Counted from the stretch's first letter, positions 27,859 through 38,521 are shown. The stretch is DNA of 64,000 bases from Thalassotalea litorea (GCF_005843925.1 NZ_VCBC01000015.1:1-64000), one strand, 5' to 3'. Notes: generated from the sequence alone by a model not told the origin. Made by a program: numbers and translations.

Positions 27859-29262
27859 CTAGTGACGCCAGATATTTTTCGTCAAGCGCATGTCCTGCTC
27901 TTGTTGCTCATCGATTTTAAATTCCGGCAACTTACCTGCATCGAGATGTTGATTATAGTCTTTGGCAACAAAAACCAACGACTTGGTCAACAATACGATG
28001 GCGGTAACATTAACAATGGTCATTAAACCAACTCCGAGATCAGCCATCGCAATGACCTCCCCTAGCGTTGCTACGGAACCATAAAAAATCATCACCAGAA
28101 ACACTAAGTTGAAGAAGAGCTTGCCCAATTTATTATCAAGGCCTATAAAACTTAAACTGTTTTCCGCGTAGGCGTAATTGGCAACGATGGACGTAAAACC
28201 AAAAAATAAAATCGCAATGGAGATAAAATCACTGCCCCAGTCTCCCACTTGATTCGCCAGTGCCTGCTGAGTTAGCTGAATGCCAAATTCTTGTCCCAGA
28301 GGGATGCCTGACATCAAAATGATTAACGCAGTACAGGTACAAAGTACGATGGTATCCAAAAAGACTCCTAGCATTTGCACATAGCCTTGAGATACCGGAT
28401 GTGGCGGATACGGTGTAGCTGCTGCAGCGGCATTCGGGGCGCTACCCATGCCAGCTTCATTGGAATATAAGCCTCGTTTGATCCCTTGCATAATCGCGGC
28501 ACCGACCAGGCCTGAGCCGGCTTCTCGTAATCCAAACGCAGAACCAACGATATCCGCAAAAATATCCGGGACAGCACTGACATTCATGCTAATGACGAAT
28601 AGCGCAACGAGCACGTACGCCACCCCCATAAAGGGCACGACAAGCTCGGCGAACCGCGCAATATTTTTCAAACCGCCGACCACGATAATTGCGGTTAACA
28701 CGGTAATGACTGCTCCGGTATAGACCGGGTCGATTCCGTAAGAACCATTGAAAGCATCGCTAATCGAGTTTGCCTGTACTGCTCCAAAAACAAAGCCATA
28801 ACCGAAAAACAGGCATATTGAGAAGACCAATGCCATTGCCGGACTTTTTAAGCCTTTGCGCATATAAAAAGCGGGACCACCGCGAAAGCGGCCAAGATGA
28901 TCTTTTTCTTTGTAAAGCTGTGCCAATGTGCTTTCTGCAAACGCGGTTGCCATACCTACCAAGGCAATGACCCACATCCAGAAAACAGCGCCAGGGCCGC
29001 CAAGGGAAATCGCTACGGCAACCCCCATCAGGTTTCCGGTACCTACCCGGGCAGCAAGTGTAGTACACAGCGCCTGAAAAGAAGATATGCTGGCAGAATC
29101 GCCGGTGCGGCTATGACGCATGACTGAAAACATGTGGAAGAAGTGACGGAACTGAATTGCTTTAAGGCGAATGGTAAACCAAATTCCCGCCAGCACCAGC
29201 ATGTAAATGAGGACATAACCCCAGACGATATTATTTAAAAACGCGACGACGTCATGAATCAC
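27859..29262 (-). CDS. Sodium:alanine symporter family protein (AGCS)
   Basis: A 467-residue membrane transporter of the alanine-or-glycine:cation symporter family. The family signature is visible as VGTGNLMGVAVAISLGGPGAVFWMW at about 72-97, and EAGMGSAPNAAAAATPYPPHPVSQG at about 263-288 covers the substrate/Na+ region. About 10 membrane helices are spread along the length. It imports alanine or glycine with Na+. A short polar C-terminal tail ends it. It stands alone, between the helicase and the ion-channel gene. Confidence 0.92.
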   Translation of the reverse strand: MIHDVVAFLNNIVWGYVLIYMLVLAGIWFTIRLKAIQFRHFFHMFSVMRHSRTGDSASISSFQALCTTLAARVGTGNLMGVAVAISLGGPGAVFWMWVIALVGMATAFAESTLAQLYKEKDHLGRFRGGPAFYMRKGLKSPAMALVFSICLFFGYGFVFGAVQANSISDAFNGSYGIDPVYTGAVITVLTAIIVVGGLKNIARFAELVVPFMGVAYVLVALFVISMNVSAVPDIFADIVGSAFGLREAGSGLVGAAIMQGIKRGLYSNEAGMGSAPNAAAAATPYPPHPVSQGYVQMLGVFLDTIVLCTCTALIILMSGIPLGQEFGIQLTQQALANQVGDWGSDFISIAILFFGFTSIVANYAYAENSLSFIGLDNKLGKLFFNLVFLVMIFYGSVATLGEVIAMADLGVGLMTIVNVTAIVLLTKSLVFVAKDYNQHLDAGKLPEFKIDEQQEQDMRLTKNIWRH

Positions 29263-29353
29263 AAAACTTCCTTAGCATTCATTAATGAAATAATTATTGT
29301 TGGCTCAGTTGCTCCCCGCCTAATGCATCGTTGCGGTGTTAGGGGACAAGGGA

Positions 29354-30190
29354 TCACTGAGGCTTGTTTTGTTGCTGCTCCAGCATTTGTTGGATCTGCG
29401 TTATTTGTTGCTGCAAGGCATCTACCTGCGCCCGGGAGGCCGGTTCCCCCTCTTCGGCACTTTCACCGTGACTGCTCGCCCGTTCCAGTTCATGTTCAGC
29501 GCTCATCACTTCCAGAACCGTACCGACCATCATATTTAAGAAAATAAAAGCGGTGAGAAAGATAAATGATAAATAGAAAATCCAGCTTAATGGGTAAACG
29601 GACATGGTTTCATACATTACATCAGTCCAGTCTTCAAACGTTGCAACACGAAACAGTGTTAATAGCGAAACCGATACATCACCCCACAAAAACTCATTGA
29701 TGTCGTGGAAAATAATACTGCCAATTGCCGCATAAATATAGAAAATAACAAACATTAATAGGGCGATATAGCCCATTTGTGGGATCGCCTTTAGCAAAGC
29801 GTTAATTAGCATGCGCAATTCCGGGATCATCGAAACCAGTCGCAACACCCTAAATACTCGTAACAAACGTGCCAGTAAGACACCTGAACCACCGTCTGGG
29901 ATCAGCGAGCCAATCACGATAATGGTATCGAAAATATTCCAGCCTTTTTTGAAAAATTCCGGTTTTTTTTCTGCTGCCAGAAATCGAATCACAATTTCTA
30001 CGGCAAAGAATACGGTAATACTGACATCCAATATGCCGATGAGATCGACCAGGTGTTTCGGTAAATCATGGGTTTTAGCTCCGATCAAAAGAGCGGAAAT
30101 TACAATGACCGCGATTACGGCACCCTGGAATAATTTACTGGAATCGATAATTTTTAACGTGCGCTGCAAGTTGGCAATGGTAACGGACAT
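29354..30190 (-). CDS. Bacterial voltage-gated ion channel with calcium-like filter
   Basis: A 278-residue six-helix channel of the NaChBac/NavAb family. I start it at the ATG at 30190; the frame to 30328 has no family-like sequence. The voltage sensor S4 has Arg108, 111, 114 and 117 at every third place (ARLLRVFRVLRL). The pore helix TLFRVA leads to the filter TFEDWTD (residues 184-190, bases 29621-29641). NavAb has TLESWSM here; the engineered Ca2+ channel CavAb has TLDDWSD. The extra Asp187 and Asp190 suggest Ca2+ permeation. S6 follows, then a C-terminal coiled coil (VDALQQQITQIQQML) for tetramer assembly. Confidence 0.9.
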   Translation of the reverse strand: MSVTIANLQRTLKIIDSSKLFQGAVIAVIVISALLIGAKTHDLPKHLVDLIGILDVSITVFFAVEIVIRFLAAEKKPEFFKKGWNIFDTIIVIGSLIPDGGSGVLLARLLRVFRVLRLVSMIPELRMLINALLKAIPQMGYIALLMFVIFYIYAAIGSIIFHDINEFLWGDVSVSLLTLFRVATFEDWTDVMYETMSVYPLSWIFYLSFIFLTAFIFLNMMVGTVLEVMSAEHELERASSHGESAEEGEPASRAQVDALQQQITQIQQMLEQQQNKPQ

Positions 30191-30345
30191 GGCGAAAAAT
30201 GCTAACTGGTAGTAAAAGATAGAGGGGTTATAAAAATTGCCGGCTTTAAAAGCAAGAAAAACTTGGAATTTTTCTACTTTCGGGGCTAAATAGACACTAA
30301 TTTGTCCTTTTCGGCATGATCGCTGCAATGCGCTGGTATTTTTCT

Positions 30346-31221
30346 ATGAATCTTAGGCATCTGATTGAGTTAATCGCATTGGCCGCTATTTGGGGCGGTT
30401 CCTTTTTATTAATGCGAGTCTCTGCTCCCGAATTAGGGCCCATACCTTTGATCACCTTGCGCACCGCAATAGGCTTTATCACCCTGCTACCGTTTTTATT
30501 ACATATGAAAAAACAACACCAGGTACGCCAATATGCCTGGCCTATTTTTGTGGTGGGTATCACCAACACGGCGCTACCATTTGTGTTATTTGCATTTGCG
30601 ACACTATCACTCAGTGCCGGAATGACGTCAGTCGTAAATTCAATCGCACCGATTTTTACGGCGTTCATCGCTTACGTTTGGTTGCATGAGCGTTTAAATA
30701 CCTATCAATCTTTTGGCTTGTTATTAGGCGTTGTTGGCGTTGCGGTATTATTTGCCAGCAAAGGCAGCTTAACGTTTGACAATACCGCGATGGCTTTGTT
30801 CGCGGCGCTCGGCGCAACGTTAATGTATGGGTTTGCCGCCTGTTTTACCCGACTTAACCTCCAGGGAGTATCATCCTTGGCCATTGCCGCCGGTAGTCAG
30901 CTATTCGCCACATTAGTGCTAATACCCGTAGCGATCCCATTATGGCCAGAGCAGGCAATTAGTCTCCAATCTTGGTTAGCGATCATTATTCTCGGTGTGG
31001 TCTGCACCGCCTTGGCGTACATCCTTTACTTTCGCTTATTGGCGCAACTTGGCCCGGCCAAAGCAATTTCCGTGACTTATCTTATCCCGGTATTTGGCAT
31101 TGGTTGGGGGATGTTGCTGCTGGATGAAAGGGTATCAATATGGATGGCGATAGGCGCGGGTTTAATTTTGATCGGCGTTGGACTGACCCACCGAAAATCA
31201 AAACCCAACAAGTCACAATAA
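30346..31221 (+). CDS. EamA/DMT family transporter
   Basis: About 291 residues with ten predicted membrane helices in two EamA repeats (about 1-135 and 145-285), typical of drug/metabolite exporters such as RhtA/YdcZ relatives. The first repeat begins LIELIALAAIWGGSFLLMR, the second AALGATLMYGFAACFTRL. The start is taken as the ATG at 30346; the frame opens at 30316. The substrate cannot be told. It diverges from the channel gene across about 155 bp. Confidence 0.88.
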   Translation: MNLRHLIELIALAAIWGGSFLLMRVSAPELGPIPLITLRTAIGFITLLPFLLHMKKQHQVRQYAWPIFVVGITNTALPFVLFAFATLSLSAGMTSVVNSIAPIFTAFIAYVWLHERLNTYQSFGLLLGVVGVAVLFASKGSLTFDNTAMALFAALGATLMYGFAACFTRLNLQGVSSLAIAAGSQLFATLVLIPVAIPLWPEQAISLQSWLAIIILGVVCTALAYILYFRLLAQLGPAKAISVTYLIPVFGIGWGMLLLDERVSIWMAIGAGLILIGVGLTHRKSKPNKSQ

Positions 31222-31293
31222 AAACCAACTCAACCGAAAACTGAGCTCACCAAGAAAAGCGTCCTGTTTGATTACTTACGGTCTACTTTGGTA

Positions 31294-32442
31294 CTAGTCA
31301 TCTTTTCGATACGCACTATCGAGAGTGTTTGAGGCAAGAAGCGTTTGATAATGCACATTTTCACGGCGAATCACATCCAGTATTGCCTGCTTAAATGGTG
31401 AGTCTGCAAGTAAATAATTGCCATAGCTTATGACAGGTTCGAATCCGCGATTCAGTTTATGCTCTCCCTGGACACCGGCATCAAATCGAGCCAACTGATT
31501 GGCAATACAATACTCAATCCCCTGATAATAACAGGCTTCAAAGTGTAATCCGGGAATATCCTCTAGTGCGCCCCAATAACGACCATACAGGGTGTTTTGA
31601 TGGACAAAAAACAACGCACTAGCAATGGCGCGCTCGCCATCGTAAACCACCAGCAACCGACAATTCTCCGCCAAAAACTTTGATAATGACAGGAAGAAAT
31701 CGAGATTCAGGTATCCATCATGCCCTGAGCGTTTTCGATAGGTCTGACGATAACAACGATAAAATAACTGCCAGTCAGAATTGTTAATTTGTTCGCCATC
31801 TAGCCAGCGAAATTCTAATCCATAGGCCTGCAATGCACGCCGCTCTTTGTGGATACTTTTGCGCTTTCTTGCCGTCAATTTCGCAACAAAGTCAGCAAAG
31901 CTTAAATACTCATGATTAAACCAGTGAAACTGGATATCCTGACGTTGCGCCAGCCCCTGTTTGGCAAAGTCATCACTTTGTTGTTTCTCGTTAAACAGGC
32001 ATTGAAAATTGCTTGCATCAAATTTCTTCAGTTGCAGTGTAAGAGCGGATTTCAGCGCACTAACAATGTCAGCTGCGGCGAGGTTCGCACTGTCCAAGAC
32101 CGCAAGTCGTTGTCCCGTTACTGGGGTGAACGGTATGGCACTTAGTAACTTCGGATAATAGCGAACTTGCTGTTGCTGATAGGCTGCCGCCCAATTCCAG
32201 TCAAACATGTATTCGCCATAGGAGTGCATTTTTAGATATAAGGGCATCGCTGCAACGGGCGTATCTTGCTGATACAGCACCAGATGATTGGGGATCCATC
32301 CGGATTCAGCGCCAACACACAAACTCCGCTCAAGGCAAAGCAAATAGTCATACTGACAAAATAATGAAAGGTCTTTGAACAGAGATTGCCAATGCTCTCG
32401 AGGAATATCGATAAACGATGAGAAAAATTTAGCGGTTAACAT
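31294..32442 (-). CDS. FemAB-like acyltransferase (COG3146)
   Basis: A 382-residue protein of the predicted N-acyltransferase group PF04339/COG3146, related to FemAB peptidyltransferases of the GNAT fold. Typical segments include KLTARKRKSIHKERRAL, WQLFYRCYRQTYRKR, ALFFVHQNTLYGRYWG, and LHFEACYYQGIEYCI followed by FDAGVQGEHKLNRGFEP near the C-terminus. The substrate is unknown. No signal peptide is present. It lies convergent to the DMT transporter. Confidence 0.85.
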   Translation of the reverse strand: MLTAKFFSSFIDIPREHWQSLFKDLSLFCQYDYLLCLERSLCVGAESGWIPNHLVLYQQDTPVAAMPLYLKMHSYGEYMFDWNWAAAYQQQQVRYYPKLLSAIPFTPVTGQRLAVLDSANLAAADIVSALKSALTLQLKKFDASNFQCLFNEKQQSDDFAKQGLAQRQDIQFHWFNHEYLSFADFVAKLTARKRKSIHKERRALQAYGLEFRWLDGEQINNSDWQLFYRCYRQTYRKRSGHDGYLNLDFFLSLSKFLAENCRLLVVYDGERAIASALFFVHQNTLYGRYWGALEDIPGLHFEACYYQGIEYCIANQLARFDAGVQGEHKLNRGFEPVISYGNYLLADSPFKQAILDVIRRENVHYQTLLASNTLDSAYRKDD

Positions 32443-32747
32443 GGGTTAGGATATCGATTATTCATGGTTTGTGAATTTTGGCGTAGGCATGCGTCTTGTT
32501 TGGCGCTTTGCATACGCACCTGGATTGAGAGCCGAGTTTGAGAGCCTTCATTTGCAGCATAGCCTAATGGTGTATCCAGAGCATAGCCCCAACCTATAAT
32601 TTTCGCGTTCGCGATTACGGATATCAGCTCTTTGATGCGATGATTTTGCCTGTAGACTTGTTGCAACTTAAACGTCGCAACAAGTCCAAAGGCAAATTTA
32701 AACCGTAAAGCGGCAAGCTACTTGAAACTCACCTGTAATCTAACCAA
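32443..32747. other. Spacer without an accepted gene
   Basis: About 300 bp between the acyltransferase start and the amidohydrolase stop. A 76-codon minus-strand frame overlaps the acyltransferase start, but it has no ribosome site or recognisable features and is not called. No terminator was recognised here. Confidence 0.4.
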
Positions 32748-34082
32748 TTACTGTTTGTAAACTTCACCGCCTTTCATCACGAACTTCACCGATAACAGCT
32801 GACGAATATCCTGCAATGGGTTGTCATCCACGGCGATGATATCGGCATATTTGCCTTTCTCTAAGGTACCTAAGGTGGCGCTCGCATCAATCAGGTCCGC
32901 GGCATTGACCGTAGCGGATTTGATAATGTCCATTGGCTTCATGCCTGCCTCGTGCATTAAAATCGCTTCCTGAGCATTTGTACCATGCTTAGACACGCCA
33001 GAATCGGTACCAAATGCGATTTTGACTCCTTCTTCATAAGCGTTGGTAAAGTTTTTCAGCATATCGGCGCCAACACGTTGCGCCTTGGCTTTGATTGCTG
33101 GCGACATGAAGTCACTATTTTGCGCCATTTTTAACACCGTATCACCCGCCAACAACGTTGGTACCAAATAGGCATCGTTATCGAGGAACAGCTCAATGCT
33201 ATCCTCATCGGCATAACTGCCATGTTCGATACTATCGACGCCGGCGCGTAATGCCGCATTTATGCCTTCGGCCGCATGGGCATGGCTGGCAACTTTACGG
33301 CCAAGCGCATGGGCTGCATCAACAACCTCTTTAAGCTCGTCATTTGCCATTTGCTGACCTGTCCCGGTATTGGTATCAGATAAAACACCACCGGTTGAGG
33401 TGATTTTAATAACATCGGCACCGAATTTGATTGCTCGACGAGTCGCTCGGCGACAATCATAAGGGCCATCACAGATAGTTTTTGAGGTGTATTTGTCCAT
33501 CAAATCGTGACGCATACCATCCACATCGCCATGACCACCGGTGACGGAAACACCACCGGAGGCAATAATTCTTGGACCATCTACCCAGCCGTTGGCAATC
33601 GCATCACGAAGCGCATACAACTGCTGTGGATCTGCGCCTAAATCCCGCACCGTAGTAAAACCGGCTTGCAAGGTCTTGTTGGCAAAATGCACACTGCGCA
33701 TGCCCGCTAGCTCAGATGACATTTGCAATCTTTCACGGGCATTGTCTGGTCCTAACTCCCCCTGGATGTGAACATGCATGTCCATCATTCCCGGCATCAC
33801 GAAATCATTTTTCAAGTCAATAATTTCAACATTATCGCCATAGTCTTTACCCGATACATAGCCGGATACGATTTCGGTAATTTTATTGTCTTTAATCACC
33901 ACAGATTGACGTTTCTGTACGGTTTTTCCCGGGACGGCCAGCAACTCACCGGCATGAATGATTTTGATATTTTCCGCCAATGCGGCACTGCTAAACACAG
34001 TATGAGATAGCAAGGTTAATGCGATCAGAGGCAATGACACAGTATTATTTTTTTTATTATTTTTATTATTTTTATGAAACAT
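32748..34082 (-). CDS. Exported metal-dependent amidohydrolase
   Basis: A 444-residue amidohydrolase of the imidazolonepropionase/Xaa-Pro dipeptidase-like M38 group. A positively charged, Asn/Lys-rich start (KNNKNNKKNN) and a hydrophobic helix form a signal peptide ending AALA. Metal-site motifs: DMHVHIQ (HxH), the Lys in ADVIKITSTGG, SHAHA, IEHGS, and FGTDSGV (final Asp). The periplasmic enzyme probably hydrolyses a dipeptide or cyclic amide, but the substrate is unknown. The low-complexity start codons are unusual for a signal peptide. Confidence 0.85.
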   Translation of the reverse strand: MFHKNNKNNKKNNTVSLPLIALTLLSHTVFSSAALAENIKIIHAGELLAVPGKTVQKRQSVVIKDNKITEIVSGYVSGKDYGDNVEIIDLKNDFVMPGMMDMHVHIQGELGPDNARERLQMSSELAGMRSVHFANKTLQAGFTTVRDLGADPQQLYALRDAIANGWVDGPRIIASGGVSVTGGHGDVDGMRHDLMDKYTSKTICDGPYDCRRATRRAIKFGADVIKITSTGGVLSDTNTGTGQQMANDELKEVVDAAHALGRKVASHAHAAEGINAALRAGVDSIEHGSYADEDSIELFLDNDAYLVPTLLAGDTVLKMAQNSDFMSPAIKAKAQRVGADMLKNFTNAYEEGVKIAFGTDSGVSKHGTNAQEAILMHEAGMKPMDIIKSATVNAADLIDASATLGTLEKGKYADIIAVDDNPLQDIRQLLSVKFVMKGGEVYKQ

Positions 34083-34147
34083 AGATTTTCCTTATTTCTG
34101 ACTTCTGCCAGGGAATACAACTTCTCTATTAATATCACAATCGAAAA

Positions 34148-34178
34148 AAAAATCTAAGGGCGAATACCCTTAGATTTT
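34148..34178 (-). terminator. Rho-independent terminator of slyD
   Basis: AAAATCTAAGGG and CCCTTAGATTTT form a perfect 12-bp stem with loop CGAATA, 58 bp past the FKBP gene stop. A/T tracts on both sides allow action in either direction. Confidence 0.8.
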
Positions 34179-34235
34179 GTAATTAATTCATTAACATCGA
34201 TTCATGGTAAGTACTTGCCTACCCAGCAATCTAGA

Positions 34236-34718
34236 TTAATGTTGATGACCGCCTACGCCATGGGCATGACCGTGGGAAACTTCTTCCGCTTGAGCTTCTC
34301 GTACCGAAACAATTTCGATATCGAATTCCAGCGTTTGCCCTGCTAATGGATGATTGGTATCGACCGTGACCATAAACTTGCCAACTTTCATCACCGTTAC
34401 CTGACGCTGACCTTGTTCGGTATTTACCACCCCTACCATGCCTGGTTTCCAGCTACTTGCGCCTTGTAGGTGTTTGGCGGGAATACGTTGGATCGCTTCT
34501 TCAAGATACTCACCGTAGCCATTTTCCGGGGTGACGGTGACACTGAATTTATCTCCCTGCTGCTTATCGACTAATGCATCCTCAACACCTTTTATCATTG
34601 AGTTGTGGCCAACGAGAAGTGCCATAGGATCACCACCGCTGGAATCCTCAAGGGTCGTGCCATCGGAGTTTTTCAGTAGGTAGTGAAACTGAACAACGGT
34701 ATCTTTTGCGACTTTCAT
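34236..34718 (-). CDS. slyD: FKBP-type peptidyl-prolyl isomerase, SlyD-like
   Basis: About 160 residues from the ATG at 34718, which follows AGGA; the frame opens at 34739. The FKBP domain (about 1-70 and 125-145) flanks an inserted IF domain, as in SlyD: DGTTLEDS, GHNSMIKGVEDALVDKQQGD, then VTPENGYGEY. The C-terminus has several His (HGHAHGVGGHQH), fewer than E. coli SlyD but likely a metal-binding tail. The enzyme isomerises prolyl bonds and acts as a chaperone, often in nickel metabolism. It is a single-gene unit with its own terminator. Confidence 0.9.
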   Translation of the reverse strand: MKVAKDTVVQFHYLLKNSDGTTLEDSSGGDPMALLVGHNSMIKGVEDALVDKQQGDKFSVTVTPENGYGEYLEEAIQRIPAKHLQGASSWKPGMVGVVNTEQGQRQVTVMKVGKFMVTVDTNHPLAGQTLEFDIEIVSVREAQAEEVSHGHAHGVGGHQH

Positions 34719-34784
34719 GCTTAATCCTGTATTTTGCATAACGAAAAATTATCTCGTTATTATACCTTAAAGCAAAAAAAATAA

Positions 34785-34819
34785 ATAAAAAAGCCAATAC
34801 CCTCATAAGGATATTGGCT
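34785..34819 (-). terminator. Rho-independent terminator of pntB
   Basis: AGCCAATA and TATTGGCT form the stem around a CCTCATAAGG-type loop, with an A/T tract on the plus side that becomes T on the minus strand. It lies about 20 bp past the pntB stop. Confidence 0.8.
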
Positions 34820-34841
34820 AACTGGCTATGTGATTCAGAAA

Positions 34842-36218
34842 CTACAATGCTTGATTTATGGCATCAACCGTAGCTTTTGCATCTCCAAATAACATTTGTG
34901 TATTCTCTTTAAAGAATAATGGGTTTTGTACACCCGCATAGCCGGTATTCATCGAACGCTTGAAAACGACAACCTGTTTGGCATTCCAAACCTCTAACAC
35001 CGGCATGCCGGCTATCGGGCTGGTAGGGTCTTCGCTGGCAGCGGGATTAACAGTATCATTGGCACCGATAACCAGAACCACATCCGTGGCGGCAAAATCC
35101 TCATTGATTTCATCCATCCCCAACACGATATCGTAAGGAACTTTAGCCTCTGCGAGCAGTACATTCATATGGCCAGGTAATCGTCCGGCAACAGGGTGAA
35201 TGGCAAATCTGACGTTCACGCCTTTTTGCTTGAGAGCCTGAGTCAATTCATAGACCGGATATTGTGCCTGAGCAACGGCCATTCCATAACCAGGGGCAAT
35301 AATCACCGATTTAGCCGCACTGAGGCTGTCAGCCACAGCCTGGGCTGTGGTTTCGATATAATCGCCATAATCTTTATCCGAATCAACCACCACCTCGGTA
35401 CCAAAACCACCAGCAATGACACTTATAAATGAGCGATTCATCGCTTTGCACATGATATAAGACAAAATCGCACCGGAAGAACCGACCAGGGCACCGGTGA
35501 TAATTAACAAATCGTTACCAAGCATGAAACCGGCAGCGGCGGCGGCCCAGCCAGAATAAGAATTGAGCATAGAAACCACGACCGGCATATCCGCACCACC
35601 GATTGATGCGACCAGATGCCAGCCAAACACTAAGGCAATAATTGTCATTAACCAAAGGGGGCCAAATGCACCGCCTGCGGCAACAAAATACACCATAAGT
35701 GCAAAACAAATCACACCCGCAATAAGATTCATTTTATGACGATGGGGTAACATCAGTGCAGAACTGTTGATTAAACCGCGCAGTTTGGCAAAGGCCACAA
35801 CGGATCCGGTAAATGTTACCGCACCAATAAAGACACCGAGAAACACTTCCACCAGATGGATATTTAGTTCAACACCGTGTAAATGGCTGGTGTGTTCGAA
35901 AAAGCTATTGTAGCCAACCAGCACCGCCGCCAAGCCGACAAAACTATGGAGGATTGCCACTAATTCTGGCATTTCTGTCATTTCAACTTTTTTCGCCAGA
36001 TGCAAACCTATCATCGCACCGATCAGCATACAGGCGACAACAATCCACAATGCCGAAACATTGGCCGCGGCCAATGTCGCAACCAGGGCGATGCTCATTC
36101 CGACAATACCAAACCAGTTACCCGATTGTGCCGATTCTTGCTTACTCAAACCCGCTAAACTTAAAATAAAACACAAAGCCGCAAGAATATAAGCTGCCGT
36201 AATCATTCCTTCAGACAT
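34842..36218 (-). CDS. pntB: NAD(P) transhydrogenase subunit beta
   Basis: The beta subunit of the proton-pumping transhydrogenase, which moves hydride from NADH to NADP+. At 458 residues it has about nine membrane helices in the first 270 residues and a cytoplasmic NADP-binding domain III at the end (about 275-458, with [17 protein letters not shown] and [10 protein letters not shown]). It follows pntA with a 10-bp gap, so they form one transcript ending in the terminator at 34785-34819. Confidence 0.97.
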   Translation of the reverse strand: MSEGMITAAYILAALCFILSLAGLSKQESAQSGNWFGIVGMSIALVATLAAANVSALWIVVACMLIGAMIGLHLAKKVEMTEMPELVAILHSFVGLAAVLVGYNSFFEHTSHLHGVELNIHLVEVFLGVFIGAVTFTGSVVAFAKLRGLINSSALMLPHRHKMNLIAGVICFALMVYFVAAGGAFGPLWLMTIIALVFGWHLVASIGGADMPVVVSMLNSYSGWAAAAAGFMLGNDLLIITGALVGSSGAILSYIMCKAMNRSFISVIAGGFGTEVVVDSDKDYGDYIETTAQAVADSLSAAKSVIIAPGYGMAVAQAQYPVYELTQALKQKGVNVRFAIHPVAGRLPGHMNVLLAEAKVPYDIVLGMDEINEDFAATDVVLVIGANDTVNPAASEDPTSPIAGMPVLEVWNAKQVVVFKRSMNTGYAGVQNPLFFKENTQMLFGDAKATVDAINQAL

Positions 36219-36228
36219 ATCGCTCTCC

Positions 36229-37770
36229 TTACTTGCGGAACATTTTTAACATACGTTGGGTCACGAAAAACCCACCAACAATATTAATCGTAGCAATCAA
36301 TATCGCGACGCCAGCTAATACATCGACCAGCAATGAGCCAGAGCCTATCTGCAACAATGCGCCGACAATAATGATCCCGGATATTGCATTGGTCACACTC
36401 ATTAACGGCGTATGTAATGCGTGAGTAACATTCCAAACCAGGTGGTAACCGACCACGCAAGACAGCACAAAAACCGTTAAATGTGACAAAAATTCAGGGG
36501 GGGCGACATCGGCGACCCACAGAAATATCAATGCGGCAAAACCCAGCATTAGTATTTTATTGGCACGATTTACCGGTTGTTCACCCACCTCTTCGTTTTG
36601 CTCTTTGTCTTGAACCGACTCTGTCGCTACAGGCTTTGGTGCCGCGGATACCTTAATTGCCGGTGGCGGGAAAGTAACCTCGCCATCTTTCACTACGGTC
36701 ATATTGCGGATCACCGTATCGTCAAAATCAAGTAACACCTGACCATCTTTTTCGGGAGTCAGCAGTGCTAATAAATTGGCAAGATTATTGGCATAAAGTT
36801 GACTCGACTGATTCGGTAAACGGGAGACTAAATCGGTATAGCCGATAATTTTCACCTGTTGATGCTGGTAGAGTTCTCCAGGCTTGGTTAGCTCACAATT
36901 ACCACCACCTGGGGCGGCCAGGTCGACAATAACACTGCCGGGGCGCATCGATTCCACCATATCTTTAGTGATCAAAATCGGCGCTTTTTTCCCAGGGATC
37001 ATGGCGGTCGTGATGATGATATCAACGTCTTGGGCCTGCTCCGCAAACAATGCCATTTCCGCGTCGATAAATGCCTGACTCATCTCTTTCGCATAACCAT
37101 CCGATGAGTCAGACTCCTCTTGATAATCGAGCTCGAGAAATTCAGCGCCCATACTGACGATTTGTTCTTTTACCTCTTCTCGGGTGTCAAAGGCTCGCAC
37201 AATGGCGCCGAGGCTGCCTGCTGTGCCAATCGCCGCAAGACCGGCAACGCCTGCGCCAATGACAAGTACCTTCGCTGGTGCGATGTTGCCAGCAGCAGTA
37301 ATTTGTCCAGTGAGAAAACGACCAAATTCATTGGTTGCCTCAACAATTGCTCGATATCCGGCAATATTGGCCATGGAACTCAATGCATCCAAAGATTGTG
37401 ATCGCGTCATCCTTGGCACCATATCCATCGCTAAAGTGTTGACCTTACCTTTCGATAGACTTGTCACTAGCGGTTCATTCTGCGCAGGGGAAATAAAACT
37501 GATCAGGTAACTCCCCTCTTTGAGAATATTCACTTCATCCTGCTCAGGAGCATTAACCTTCAGAATAAGGTCGCTTTGAAAAACTTCCTCGCGTGTACCG
37601 ATTCGCGCGCCGGCGTCGATAAACGCCTCGTCATTGAAACTGGCTCTATCGCCCGCCCCGGATTCAATACAAACTTCATAGCCAAGTTTTATAATGGCGT
37701 TAATTGATTTGGGTGAAACCGCTACCCGATTTTCACCTGGTAACGTTTCGCATGGTACACCGACTAACAT
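36229..37770 (-). CDS. pntA: NAD(P) transhydrogenase subunit alpha
   Basis: The alpha subunit of the transhydrogenase, 513 residues. The cytoplasmic NAD-binding domain I (about 1-380) resembles alanine dehydrogenase ([50 protein letters not shown]). The C-terminal part has four membrane helices (from about 400) that join the subunit to PntB. The linker has an acidic Gln/Glu stretch. It is the first gene of the pntAB pair; no terminator separates them. Confidence 0.97.
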   Translation of the reverse strand: MLVGVPCETLPGENRVAVSPKSINAIIKLGYEVCIESGAGDRASFNDEAFIDAGARIGTREEVFQSDLILKVNAPEQDEVNILKEGSYLISFISPAQNEPLVTSLSKGKVNTLAMDMVPRMTRSQSLDALSSMANIAGYRAIVEATNEFGRFLTGQITAAGNIAPAKVLVIGAGVAGLAAIGTAGSLGAIVRAFDTREEVKEQIVSMGAEFLELDYQEESDSSDGYAKEMSQAFIDAEMALFAEQAQDVDIIITTAMIPGKKAPILITKDMVESMRPGSVIVDLAAPGGGNCELTKPGELYQHQQVKIIGYTDLVSRLPNQSSQLYANNLANLLALLTPEKDGQVLLDFDDTVIRNMTVVKDGEVTFPPPAIKVSAAPKPVATESVQDKEQNEEVGEQPVNRANKILMLGFAALIFLWVADVAPPEFLSHLTVFVLSCVVGYHLVWNVTHALHTPLMSVTNAISGIIIVGALLQIGSGSLLVDVLAGVAILIATINIVGGFFVTQRMLKMFRK

Positions 37771-38052
37771 GAGGGCTCCTTGAATGTCATCAGAGTGTTA
37801 TGAACTTTTATAACTGGTTGAAATTATTAGTAACACTTAACCGCTCAAATTTAAACCAAACAGGGGTTATTTTGTTAAGAAATCGTTAAATACATTAAGA
37901 AAATGCAAAAAAAGTGTTTGCCATCAGTATTTTTTAAGGTATGTTAAATCTATAACTGATTAGCCCCCATGTTAAATCAGTGCAGAAACGAGATTACTCA
38001 GGTAATTCGACTCATCAATATTTGCACTTAACACTGGAAAGGTTAAACAGCC
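37771..38052. other. Divergent promoter region of pntAB and the NTF2-like gene
   Basis: About 280 bp without a gene, AT-rich with several T runs (AATTTAAACC, TTTGTTAAG). I see no recognisable operator. Confidence 0.4.
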
Positions 38053-38493
38053 ATGAAAAAATTATTTTTCACCACCTTAGTTCTTCTAAGCTTTTCATTT
38101 ACCGCCTCTGCGGCAACCTCTCTAACCGAAGATAAAATTACTGCTGTCGCTCAGCAATTTGTGGATTTTCACAAAACTGAAGCGGTTGAGTTACTGCAAA
38201 AAATCTTTTCACCGGATCTCAATGTTACTGTCACCCAAGGATCCAACGGCTACGGTTTCGTGCTTAACTACAATCGTGAGGAATACATTGATTACTTGCG
38301 CGAAGGCCATAAAAGTCAATTCCGCATTGGCACCGATGTCAATTATGTGTCTTCTGAATTTTTAGGTAACCGTGAAGCCAAATTTATCGTTCGCTATCGC
38401 TCTAAACAACACAATAAATATGTCTGGGTTGAAGGGTTTGTGAAAATGGTCGGTAACGACGTACAGATCACTCATATCGAAGAGTACACCTAG
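38053..38493 (+). CDS. Secreted NTF2-like/SnoaL-like hypothetical protein
   Basis: A 146-residue exported protein with a signal peptide ending TASA (about residue 20). The remainder has the helix-then-beta-sheet pattern of small NTF2/SnoaL-like folds (AVAQQFVDFHKTEAVELLQKIF, then RYRSKQHNKYVWVEGFVKMVG). No catalytic residues are evident. It may bind a small ligand in the periplasm; the function is unknown. It is transcribed away from pntAB and is followed by two hairpins. Confidence 0.6.
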   Translation: MKKLFFTTLVLLSFSFTASAATSLTEDKITAVAQQFVDFHKTEAVELLQKIFSPDLNVTVTQGSNGYGFVLNYNREEYIDYLREGHKSQFRIGTDVNYVSSEFLGNREAKFIVRYRSKQHNKYVWVEGFVKMVGNDVQITHIEEYT

Positions 38494-38521
38494 ACAACCG
38501 AGTTTACAGAAGTTGTGTCGT

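Noticed and set aside
32436..32666. A 76-codon frame upstream of the acyltransferase gene
   Set aside because: It overlaps the acyltransferase start, has no ribosome site, and shows no domain or conserved composition.
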